NCBI RefSeq assembly: GCF_018332655.1
Contig: NZ_BOQL01000071.1
Location: 1 to 64,000, forward strand
Reading direction: 5' to 3'
Source: Actinoplanes auranticolor
GTDB taxonomy: Bacteria > Actinomycetota > Actinomycetes > Mycobacteriales > Micromonosporaceae
DNA: 64,000 bases
Under the pieces are notes generated by a model. It did not search any database, was not told where the DNA came from, and saw nothing but the letters and a program-made list of their open reading frames with translations. Positions 1-7,253 of this stretch are shown here, piece after piece; within the stretch, counting starts at the first letter, position 1; every line of letters starts with the position of its first letter. The translations under genes and the position numbers were made by a program.

Positions 1-915
1 ACTGAAGGTGATTCGCCGACAGTCGCGCGCCGCCGCATACGCCTAGCGTTGCGCGAAGCCCGCGACGCGGCCGGACTCACCCAAATGCAGGTCGCCGAGG
101 AGATGGAGTGGTCTCTCTCCAAGGTGATCCGGATCGAGAACGGCGACGTGACCATCGCGCCGAACGACCTTCGGCCGCTTTTGTCGTTCTACGGGATCAA
201 GGACCGCAAGCAGGTCAGCGATCTGCTGACTTCGGCGCGGATCGCGCGCGCCCGCCAGCGCCAGGCCTGGTATCAGACACCGGATTTTCGTGAGCATCTG
301 TCCGACGCCACACGCCGTCTGATCGAGTACGAGATCGAGGCAGTCGCCATTCGCTCCTACTCCATCTACTACATACCCGGGTTTCTCCAGACCGAGAGAT
401 ATGCCGCCGCGTTGACCGGCAAATTCGGCGAGGAGCTGGCTTCTCCGAAAAAAGAGCTGTTGCTCGCTGCGCGACAGAACAGGCGGCAGACTCTGCTTTC
501 CCGCTTGGCCGCCGTCGAAGTCTTCGTGCTGCTGGAAGAATCGGTTTTCATGCGTCCCATCGGGGGCGAGGAAACGTTCGCCGAGCAATTGCATGAGATG
601 CGGAGAGTGGCCGCCGAAGGGCAGATCCACCTTCGCATGTTGCCCTTCGCGCTCGACTACCCTATCGCCAATAATGGTAGCTACGACCTTATGGCCCTCA
701 GCACTGAGGACACCGATAGCGAAGTCTTGTACCGCGAGAACGGCATGAACGACGAGATCGTCGAGGATAAAACCACGACTCAGCGCCATCGCCAACGCTT
801 CGACCAGCTTTGGCATCTATCGAAAGACGAACCGGACACAATTCGGTTTATCGACACCCGGATCAAGAAGTTGGAGACACGATCACCTTCTCCCGATATC
901 CCAGAACTGGAATGA
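1..915 (+). CDS. XRE-family regulator with DUF5753 domain (5' end outside window)
   Basis: The frame is open from base 1 and reads SPTVARRRIRLALREARDAAG before the helix-turn-helix, the usual start of this family, so the start codon lies upstream and the TTG at 49 is probably not the true start. Visible protein is 304 residues: an N-terminal XRE helix-turn-helix (about residues 15-70, with GLTQMQVAEEMEW and SKVIRIENG) and a C-terminal DUF5753 ligand-like domain ending near FIDTRIKKLE. This family is an actinobacterial DNA-binding regulator normally paired with a downstream DUF397 protein, as here, where the next gene starts 48 bases on. Known relatives act in development and antibiotic control; the target here is unknown. 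Confidence 0.93.
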   Translation, partial: TEGDSPTVARRRIRLALREARDAAGLTQMQVAEEMEWSLSKVIRIENGDVTIAPNDLRPLLSFYGIKDRKQVSDLLTSARIARARQRQAWYQTPDFREHLSDATRRLIEYEIEAVAIRSYSIYYIPGFLQTERYAAALTGKFGEELASPKKELLLAARQNRRQTLLSRLAAVEVFVLLEESVFMRPIGGEETFAEQLHEMRRVAAEGQIHLRMLPFALDYPIANNGSYDLMALSTEDTDSEVLYRENGMNDEIVEDKTTTQRHRQRFDQLWHLSKDEPDTIRFIDTRIKKLETRSPSPDIPELE

Positions 916-963
916 TTGCACCCGGTACACCAATGGCGGTGTACGAAGAAACCGGAGAGACCT

Positions 964-1158
964 GTGTCTACCTCAGAATCGCTGCAATGGCGTAAGAGTT
1001 CTCACTGCAGCAACGGCACCTGCGTCGAAGTGGCCAAGCATGACGGCCAGTATCTCGTTCGCGATTCCAAAAATCCCAACGCCGACCCACTCACCTTCAC
1101 AACGGATGAATGGTCCGCCTTCGTGCAGGGCATCAACGAAGGACAATTCATCTTCTGA
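964..1158 (+). CDS. DUF397 domain protein
   Basis: A 64-residue protein that is almost entirely one DUF397 domain: LQWRKSSHCSNGTCVEVA, then YLVRDSK and a C-terminal EWSAFVQG helix. I chose the GTG at 964 because GGAGAG sits 5 bases upstream and the family normally begins a few residues before the WRKSS motif; an in-frame TTG lies at 916. It follows the DUF5753 regulator directly, the typical regulator/partner arrangement (Scr1/Scr2-like). Its biochemical role is not established; these pairs behave like regulator and co-factor or antitoxin-like modules. Confidence 0.9.
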   Translation: MSTSESLQWRKSSHCSNGTCVEVAKHDGQYLVRDSKNPNADPLTFTTDEWSAFVQGINEGQFIF

Positions 1159-1550
1159 CGATAAACCGCCATCCGTTCGGGGTGCAGTCGACGTGCCGTC
1201 ACGCGTCGAGTGCTCTCTGAACGGCCGGAGCCACACCGTGCGGAGTCGGATACCGGGCTGCCAGCCCTCACCTGGCATTACTCGGTGGGGCAGCGGGCGT
1301 GGACACCGGCCGGGGATAAATGCAAGCAAAATTCAAACTTCACCCACTCCTCGTTGAACAGAAGCTTTCCCGCACCAGGCCTCAGACATACGGGACCAGC
1401 AGACTGCTGAGACTCATGATTGAGGAGGCGTCTCCCACTATCGCAAGCCGATGCGCTCACCTCGGCGTTTTCGAGACCCGCCCAAAGGGCCAAGTGACTC
1501 ATGACATAGGTTGCCGGCCGCCTGGCGAGGTCCTTCAGTAAGGCCGTCGC
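1159..1550. other. Intergenic stretch, no supported gene
   Basis: About 390 bases between the first DUF397 gene and the decayed DUF5753 copy. Short open frames occur on both strands but none has a recognisable domain or a ribosome-binding site next to a start. The segment probably includes the lost 5' end of the following pseudogene. Confidence 0.5.
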
Positions 1551-2237
1551 ATCAGAACGGCGAAGTGATCATCTCGCCGGACGACCTTCGCTCCCCTCCT
1601 CAAATATCTCGACGTAGTGGACCGGTCGCATGTCAGCATCCTGTTGATCGATGCAAGAACGGCTCGGACGCGTCCGCGGCATGCTGCGTAGAAGAAATCG
1701 CCCGAGCGCGAAGCCGACGCGACGGCGATTCGTTATTTAAAAACTATTCGTTCCAAGCCGCTTCAGTCGCCCGGCTACGGCAAAGCCGTATGAACTATGG
1801 GCGAGCGAGATTTCCACGGGCCGCCAAGAGCCCTGAAGGTCGCCGCGGCGACCGGGAGTGCCGCTCCGGCGCCGACGCCGTCACCGTATTGCTCCTCCTG
1901 GACGAGTCAGTGTTCATAGGACCATCGGACGGAGAGCAGGTCTTCAACGATCAGCTCGAGAATTCAACCGCTGGGCGACCGCAACCGTGACCGCATTGAA
2001 CGATGCTTGTCATCCTCGACGCTCCGGTCACCAATAACGCCTCCTTCGATCTGCTCTCGCTCGGCGCGGACGATGCCGACAACATGCTTCTTTATCGCGA
2101 GAATGGACTAGCGGACGAGCTCGTCGAAGGCCGGTCGACGACCCGCCGGCACTCCGCGCGTTCAATGAGTTCAGGCACCCAGCCGCGAACGAGTCGGACA
2201 CGATCGACTTCGTTCGGGATTTACACGTCGGAACGGT
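1551..2237 (+). pseudogene. Decayed XRE-DUF5753 regulator
   Basis: Pieces of a second DUF5753 regulator are readable in at least two frames. Near 1555-1600 the frame gives NGEVIISPDDLR, matching NGDVTIAPNDLR of the intact upstream gene; near 1895-1960 it gives VLLLLDESVFIGP; at 2030-2140 it gives NNASFDLLSL and LLYRENGLADELVEG; near 2165-2235 another frame gives ESDTIDFVRDLHVG. Frameshifts and stops separate these blocks and the N-terminal helix-turn-helix is missing. It sits just before an intact DUF397 gene, so that DUF397 protein is likely an orphan whose partner has died. Confidence 0.85.
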
Positions 2238-2328
2238 CAGCACCGGCCATTGACAGCTCAGACATTCGATGCGCCCATGGCACCGATGACCATTCGGTGT
2301 ACCTGGGGCAGACCCCGAAAGGTAGACA

Positions 2329-2529
2329 ATGGACAGCAGCAGCAACCTGCCCGTGTGGCGGAAGAGCAGCAAGTGCGCGAATTGTTCATGCGTGGAAGTC
2401 GCGCAAGTAGACAATGACACCTACTTGGTCCGCGACTCGAAGCTGCCGGACAGCCCGGTTCTCTCGTTCACGAAAGAGGAGTGGGTGGCCTTCGTGGAAG
2501 GCGTACAAGCAGGCGAGTTCCCGTTCTAG
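2329..2529 (+). CDS. DUF397 domain protein (orphan partner)
   Basis: A 66-residue DUF397 protein with LPVWRKSSKCANCSCVEVA, YLVRDSK and EEWVAFVEGV. Compared with the other two copies here it has Cys-Ser-Cys where they have Gly-Thr-Cys. The upstream regulator gene is a pseudogene, so this copy has no intact adjacent partner and may work with the regulator at 1-915 or be decaying. The start ATG at 2329 is preceded only by a weak purine stretch (GAAAGG). Confidence 0.85.
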   Translation: MDSSSNLPVWRKSSKCANCSCVEVAQVDNDTYLVRDSKLPDSPVLSFTKEEWVAFVEGVQAGEFPF

Positions 2530-2718
2530 GTATGCCGGCTAGCCGCTCTGCGCACGGAAGACACGCCAAACGTGCGCAGAGCGGACAAAAATTTTCGCAA
2601 AAACGTCCGAAACGTCACCTTGTCGGTGTTACGCGCTGGTTCACTCACTGCCGCACACTTCATGACCTGTGAGGCGTCGCTTACCGTGTTACTCGGGAAC
2701 CATCGCGGAGGAGTAGCC

Positions 2719-2919
2719 ATGATGCATTCGACGGAACACCCGGCGTGGCGCAAAGGTAGCAAGTGCGCGAACGGAACCTGCGTGGAGATCGCCGCAGTCG
2801 ACGGTGGGTATCTGGTTCGGGACAGCAAGCGCCCCGAGCAGCAACCGATGTTCTTCACCGGTGAGGAACTGTCCGCGTTCGCGGAAGGGTTCGTGGCCGG
2901 GGAGTTCGCGCCCGAGTGA
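2719..2919 (+). CDS. DUF397 domain protein
   Basis: A 66-residue DUF397 protein: HPAWRKGSKCANGTCVEIA, then YLVRDSKRP and ELSAFAEGF. The ATG at 2719 is supported by a strong GGAGGAG ribosome-binding site 5 bases upstream; an in-frame extension back to 2572 has no such signal and no domain. It is the third DUF397 gene within 2 kb, separated from the second by about 190 bases with no gene, so it is transcribed on its own or from a promoter near 2620-2700. Confidence 0.9.
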   Translation: MMHSTEHPAWRKGSKCANGTCVEIAAVDGGYLVRDSKRPEQQPMFFTGEELSAFAEGFVAGEFAPE

Positions 2920-2987
2920 GCGTTTCCGGTCGCTGATCTTCTGGCGTTCCCGGCTGTGCCCTGGGCCGAGCGGGGCATACTTCGCTG

Positions 2988-3542
2988 GTGGGCGACACCG
3001 GATCGCGACCGGACAGCTTCTCTTCCCGGGTCTCTGACGCGGGGCGGTTCCTCGTGCTGCACGAGGCCGCCGAGGAAGTTCTCGATGAGTTGACCGAGCG
3101 TTACGTCGTCGATCGGCGGGAGAGCAAAGAGCCGGTCGGGCCCGCGCCCGGTGCCGACGTGGTGCGCACAGTCTTGCTCATGCCCCGCAGCCCGGCCGCC
3201 GGGCCGCTGTCGATCGCCTTCACCGACTTCCCGGGCATCGTGCTGCGGCTGGGGCGCTGGTTCTTCGAGGCTTTGCCGGACTGCGGCTGCGACGACTGCG
3301 CCGAGGATCCCGCCGCGCTGGTCGAGGATCTGCGCTCGCGGGTGTCGGCGCACGTCGAGGGCGGTCTGTGGGAATGCGTCCGGCGCGGGGTCACCGGGTC
3401 GTGGCTCGAGACCCGGCTCATCGGGCCGGGGCTGCGGACCACCCGGCAGGCACCGATCGATCCCGCCGAGGCCCGGGCCGCCCGGCAGGAGGGCTTCGCC
3501 GCAGCCGTGCAGTGGGCCCCCTGGATCCGCCGCGCCCCTTAA
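2988..3542 (+). CDS. DUF6226-like hypothetical protein
   Basis: A 184-residue soluble protein with no signal peptide. Features are an acidic helix (EEVLDELTERYVVD), a Cys-rich patch CGCDDCAEDP that could bind metal, and a C-terminal WVxW-like tail (QWAPWIRRAP). The general build resembles actinobacterial DUF6226 proteins, but this is from memory. The start is GTG at 2988. It is followed after about 30 bases by the convergent 3' end of the reductase gene. No function can be assigned. Confidence 0.72.
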   Translation: MGDTGSRPDSFSSRVSDAGRFLVLHEAAEEVLDELTERYVVDRRESKEPVGPAPGADVVRTVLLMPRSPAAGPLSIAFTDFPGIVLRLGRWFFEALPDCGCDDCAEDPAALVEDLRSRVSAHVEGGLWECVRRGVTGSWLETRLIGPGLRTTRQAPIDPAEARAARQEGFAAAVQWAPWIRRAP

Positions 3543-3573
3543 GGCTCCGCGACGGCCTGGAGCGCCGCGCGGC

Positions 3574-4737
3574 CTAGGCCGGGCGGCCGCCGAGGAGGTT
3601 GATCGCTGTGCTGATCGACGGGCGGCGGACCACGTTGGCCATCGAGAGCTCGCCCCGGCAGAACGACTCGAACGCGCGCCAGCCCATCGGGGTCGCGAAC
3701 GCCGCGTGCATCAGCCGGGGGTGTTTGGCGAAGACCCGCAGCAGGCGGCGGCCGGCGGCCATCTCCGGGGCGAGCTCGCGTTGCACGTTCTGATCGTATT
3801 CGGTCAGGTCGGCCGGGGTCTGAGCCCGGGCCGCGACCTCGCCGGCCCATGTTCCCGAGCGCAGCGCATAGCTGATCCCTTCCCGGGTCCACGGCTCCAG
3901 CAGACCCGCCGCGTCGCCGACGACCAGTACCCGGCCCTTGCGCAGCGGCGCGTCCGTACGGCGGCAGCGCGTCAGATGCCCCGAGTCGCGGACGACGCGA
4001 CGGCTCGCCAGGCCGAGCTGGGCCAGGAAGTCGGCGAGGTACTTCTTCGTCTCGGCGCCCCGGCCCTTCTCCATGATCACGCCCACCGTGAGCTCGTCGT
4101 CCTTGGGGAACACCCAGCCGTACGAGCCGGGGACCGGGCCCCAGTCGAGCAGCACCCGGCCCCGGTACGCGGCGCGGTCGGCCCCGGTTGCGGCCACCTC
4201 CACCTCCAGGCCCAGGTCCTGCTGGTCGAAGGTCACGCCGACGTGCCGGGAGCTGATCGCCGCCGAGCCGTCCGCGCCGATGACGAACCGGGCGGTGAGC
4301 ACCTCGCCGTCGGCCAGGGTCACGGTGGCGGCTTCGGCGTCCTGGTCGAGCGTGCGGACCTGGGCGTTCTGCCGTACCTCGGCGCCGGCTGCGCGGGCTG
4401 CCTCGTACCAGGCGAAGTCGAAGTCGTCCCGCCGTACCATCGTCAGCACCGGGTGTCCCGGTGAGCGGCGGGTGAAGGCCCGGCGCCCGTTCTCGGTGAA
4501 GGTGATGGCCGCGACCGTGTCGCGGGCCGGCACGGCGATCCGGGGCGCGGCGATCGCCAGGGACGTGCCGATCAGGCCGCCACCGCAGGTCTTGTAGCGC
4601 GGGTGCTCCGCGCGTTCGAGCACGATCGTCCGGGCGCCGGCCGTGGCCGCGGCGTGCGCCGCCGCGAGGCCGCCCGGGCCGGCGCCGATCACGGCGACAT
4701 CCCACTGCGCTGTCACCTGCCGGAGTCTAGCGATCAT
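3574..4737 (-). CDS. Geranylgeranyl reductase family FAD-dependent oxidoreductase
   Basis: A 387-residue flavoprotein. It has the Rossmann FAD-binding motif GAGPGG near residue 18, the family motif PRYKTCGGG near residue 46, IGADGS near 153 and the second FAD motif GDAAGLLEPWTREGI near 275. Family members reduce isoprenoid double bonds (menaquinone side chains, lipid or carotenoid precursors) or act in related oxidations; the substrate here is unknown. The ATG at 4737 lies only 3 bases from a GTAC palindrome; a GTG at 4716 is an alternative start and would suit a transcript beginning inside the intergenic region. It is divergent from the acetyltransferase/TetR/MFS operon and may share its operator. 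Confidence 0.88.
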   Translation of the reverse strand: MIARLRQVTAQWDVAVIGAGPGGLAAAHAAATAGARTIVLERAEHPRYKTCGGGLIGTSLAIAAPRIAVPARDTVAAITFTENGRRAFTRRSPGHPVLTMVRRDDFDFAWYEAARAAGAEVRQNAQVRTLDQDAEAATVTLADGEVLTARFVIGADGSAAISSRHVGVTFDQQDLGLEVEVAATGADRAAYRGRVLLDWGPVPGSYGWVFPKDDELTVGVIMEKGRGAETKKYLADFLAQLGLASRRVVRDSGHLTRCRRTDAPLRKGRVLVVGDAAGLLEPWTREGISYALRSGTWAGEVAARAQTPADLTEYDQNVQRELAPEMAAGRRLLRVFAKHPRLMHAAFATPMGWRAFESFCRGELSMANVVRRPSISTAINLLGGRPA

Positions 4738-4740
4738 CGT

Positions 4741-4776
4741 TGTGTACCACCGTACACACGATGGGTACAGTTGTAC
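4741..4776. promoter_or_regulatory. Paired GTAC palindromes, likely TetR operator in a divergent promoter
   Basis: Two perfect inverted repeats lie in the 41-base gap between divergent genes. The first is TGTGTAC-CACC-GTACACA at 4741-4758 (7-4-7), the second GTACA-GT-TGTAC at 4765-4776 (5-2-5). The second overlaps a -10-like TACAGT at 4766-4771 that ends 7 bases before the ATG at 4779. A TetR-type repressor is encoded in the rightward operon, making autoregulation and control of the divergent reductase the simplest reading. Confidence 0.7.
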
Positions 4777-4778
4777 GC

Positions 4779-5345
4779 ATGGGCGAACGGACGATGCGCG
4801 AGCGGATGCTGGCCGGTGAGTTGTACCTCGCGGACGACCCGGAGCTCGGGCGCGAGCTCGACCGGGCCGCCGCGCTGAGCCACCGGTTCAACACCATGGA
4901 CCCCACCGACGGTGCCGCGCGGCGCGCTCTGCTCACGGAGCTGCTCGGCGCTTTCGGTACGGACAGCGAGATCCGTCCGCCGTTCCACTGTGACTACGGC
5001 TACCAGACGTTCATCGGCACCCGCACCTTCGCCAACTTCGGGCTCGTCTGCCTCGACGTCGCCACCGTGACCATCGGGGACGACGTGCAGATCGGCCCCA
5101 ACGTGCAGCTGCTCACCCCGACCCATCCGGTGGCGGCCGGCCCCCGCCGGGACAAGTGGGAGGCGGCGCTGCCCATCACCATCGGTGACAACGTCTGGCT
5201 GGGCGGCGGCGCCATCGTGCTGCCCGGCGTCACCATCGGTGCCAACACGGTGGTCGGGGCGGGCGCGGTGGTCACCCGGGACCTGCCGGCGAACGTGGTC
5301 GCGGTCGGGAACCCGGCCCGGGTCGTCCGGGAGGTGCAGCCGTGA
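4779..5345 (+). CDS. Maltose/galactoside-type O-acetyltransferase (left-handed beta-helix)
   Basis: A 188-residue acetyl-CoA-dependent sugar O-acetyltransferase. The N-terminal mac domain motif MLAGELYLADDPEL is followed by hexapeptide repeats (TIGDDVQIGPNVQL, ITIGDNVWLGGGAI, ITIGANTVVGAGAV) and ends with the usual VGNPARVVRE. The loop with the catalytic histidine is LLTPTHPV. ATG 4779 lies exactly 7 bases after the -10-like TACAGT, suggesting a leaderless message; ATG 4794 is an alternative. It is the first gene of a coupled three-gene operon with a TetR repressor and an MFS transporter, which hints at modification and export of a hydroxylated compound. Confidence 0.9.
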   Translation: MGERTMRERMLAGELYLADDPELGRELDRAAALSHRFNTMDPTDGAARRALLTELLGAFGTDSEIRPPFHCDYGYQTFIGTRTFANFGLVCLDVATVTIGDDVQIGPNVQLLTPTHPVAAGPRRDKWEAALPITIGDNVWLGGGAIVLPGVTIGANTVVGAGAVVTRDLPANVVAVGNPARVVREVQP

Positions 5346-5917
5346 CCACCGAGGCCGGCACGACGCGGCCGGGCCGGCGGTACGACCCCGATCGCAAACT
5401 CCGGATCGTCGACGCCACGGTCGACGTCATCGCCGAGCACGGGGTCGCCGGCACGACCCACCGGCGGATCGCGGCGGCTGCGGACGTACCCCTGGGTTCT
5501 CTGACCTATCACTTCGACGGCCTGGTCGATCTGCTCGCGCATGCGTTCCGCCGGCATGCGGAACGCATGTCGCGGTCCTACGAGGCCGCGTTCGACGGCG
5601 TCGTGACCACCGAACAGCTGATCGACGCGATCACCGATCTGATCCACGGTGACGCGGACGCGGACCCGCGCGACTGGGCGGTGGCCTACGAGCTGTATCT
5701 CGCGGCGCTGCGGGATCCGGCCCTGCGCACCGTCACGGAGTCGTGGATGCGGACCAGCCGCGCGGTGCTCGAACGCTTCATGGACCCGACGACCGCACGG
5801 GGCATCGACGCCCTCATCGAGGGCCTGGTCATGCACAAGACCCTGGCCACGACCCCGGGCGCGACCCGGGCCGAGACCCGCGAGATCGTCGCCCGCCAGC
5901 TGGGAGCCACCGCATGA
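5342..5917 (+). CDS. TetR-family transcriptional repressor
   Basis: A 191-residue TetR protein. The N-terminal helix-turn-helix is clear (EHGVAGTTHRRIAAAADV then LGSLTYHFDGLVDLL, residues about 30-70); the rest is the all-helical ligand and dimer domain. The GTG start overlaps the stop of the acetyltransferase (GTGA) and its own stop overlaps the ATG of the transporter (ATGA), so the three genes are translationally coupled. It probably binds the GTAC palindromes at 4741-4776 and regulates its own operon in response to a ligand handled by the transporter. Confidence 0.92.
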   Translation: MTTEAGTTRPGRRYDPDRKLRIVDATVDVIAEHGVAGTTHRRIAAAADVPLGSLTYHFDGLVDLLAHAFRRHAERMSRSYEAAFDGVVTTEQLIDAITDLIHGDADADPRDWAVAYELYLAALRDPALRTVTESWMRTSRAVLERFMDPTTARGIDALIEGLVMHKTLATTPGATRAETREIVARQLGATA

Positions 5918-7107
5918 CCACCCTCGTCGCGCCTGCGGTCGACGTGCTCGCGGCACGGCGCGCGGTCTACATCGCGTTCACCGGCTGCGGCTTCGCCATG
6001 GCGTCCTGGGCGACGCGCATCCCGCAGGTCCGCGACGGGCTCGGGCTGACGCCGTCGCGGCTCGGCCTCGTGCTGCTGGCCATCGCGGCCGGCTCGATCG
6101 TCTCGCTGCTGCTGGCCGGGAACATCGTGGCCCGGTTCGGCTCACGCGCCACGGTGGCCACGATGGCGGGGTTGCTGCTGGTCGCACTGAGCGTGGTCGG
6201 CATCGGCTACCCGTACGGCATCGCGCCCGTGGTTGTCGGGCTGTTCCTCTTCGGCTTCGCCATCGGCGCCTGGGACGTGGCCATGAACGTCCAGGGTGCG
6301 GTGGTGGAGGGGCGCCTGGGAAAGTCGATCATGCCCCGGTTCCACGCCGGCTACAGCGTCGGTACGGTCGCCGGTGCGCTGGTCGGGGCCGGGGTGGTGG
6401 CGCTGCGCGTACCGGTCACCGCGCATCTGATCGCGTCGGCGGTCCTGATCGGAGTGGTCGTGATGCTGGCGGTCCGCGGCTTCGGACCGGACGACGCGCA
6501 GCCGCCCACCGCGGGCGAGGGTGGCGGCCTGCGTCGCACCCTGGCCACCTGGCGCGAGCCGCGCACGCTGCTCATCGGCTTGTTCGTGCTGGCGTTCGCC
6601 TTCGCCGAGGGAGCCGGCATCGACTGGATCAGCGTCGCGGTCATCGACGGCTACGGCGCCGACGCGACGATCGGCACCCTGATCTTCGCGGCGTTCCTGA
6701 CCGCGATGACAGTCGGCCGGTGGTTCGGCCCGGGACTGCTGGACCGCTACGGCCGGGTGGCCGTGGTCCGGGTGCTCGCCGTGCTCAGCCTCGCCGGGCT
6801 GGCGCTCTTCATCCTGGGCCCGAACATCGTGACCGCTTTCGCCGGCGCGCTGCTGTGGGGGCTCGGGGCTTCACTCGGCTTCCCGGTCGGCATGAGCGCG
6901 GCGGCCGACGATCCGGCCAAGGCCGCGGCCCGGGTCAGCGTGGTCGCCACGATCGGCTACTGCGCGTTCCTGGGCGGGCCGCCCCTCATCGGCTTCCTCG
7001 GGGACCACATCTCGGTGCTGAAAGGGCTGGGCGCGGTGGCGGTGCTGCTCGCCGTAGCCACAGCGGCCGCCGGAGCACTGCGGCCGCTGCGGCCCACCGA
7101 AGACTGA
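5914..7107 (+). CDS. MFS transporter
   Basis: A 397-residue integral membrane protein with about 12 hydrophobic segments, beginning MTTLVAPAVDVLAARRAVYI. It carries the early motif SWATRIPQVRDGLGL and the half-repeat GRWFGPGLLDRYGR between helices 7 and 8, typical of the fucose-permease-like or drug-efflux MFS groups. The ATG at 5914 overlaps the TetR stop codon, the expected efflux pump/repressor pairing. A strong hairpin 10 bases after the stop ends the operon. The substrate is unknown. Confidence 0.9.
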   Translation: MTTLVAPAVDVLAARRAVYIAFTGCGFAMASWATRIPQVRDGLGLTPSRLGLVLLAIAAGSIVSLLLAGNIVARFGSRATVATMAGLLLVALSVVGIGYPYGIAPVVVGLFLFGFAIGAWDVAMNVQGAVVEGRLGKSIMPRFHAGYSVGTVAGALVGAGVVALRVPVTAHLIASAVLIGVVVMLAVRGFGPDDAQPPTAGEGGGLRRTLATWREPRTLLIGLFVLAFAFAEGAGIDWISVAVIDGYGADATIGTLIFAAFLTAMTVGRWFGPGLLDRYGRVAVVRVLAVLSLAGLALFILGPNIVTAFAGALLWGLGASLGFPVGMSAAADDPAKAAARVSVVATIGYCAFLGGPPLIGFLGDHISVLKGLGAVAVLLAVATAAAGALRPLRPTED

Positions 7108-7116
7108 CGAGAAGAA

Positions 7117-7142
7117 CCGCACCCGGTTGCCGCCGGGTGCGG
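7117..7142 (+). terminator. Hairpin terminator of the acetyltransferase/TetR/MFS operon
   Basis: A perfect 10-bp stem (CCGCACCCGG with CCGGGTGCGG) and 6-base loop starts 10 bases after the MFS stop codon. No long U tract follows, as is common in high-GC actinobacteria. Confidence 0.8.
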
Positions 7143-7253
7143 TGTGGTGTCTCCCCTCGGACTCCGCCCTTTTCCTCACACCAGTGAAGCATGGCCAGTG
7201 CGCTGATCGCTACTACTCAACCTGCTACATCGCAGATTAGGTAATTCGGAGAT

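Noticed and set aside
2526..3353. 275-codon leftward frame over DUF397 and DUF6226-like genes
   Set aside because: Antisense to two supported genes; no domain.
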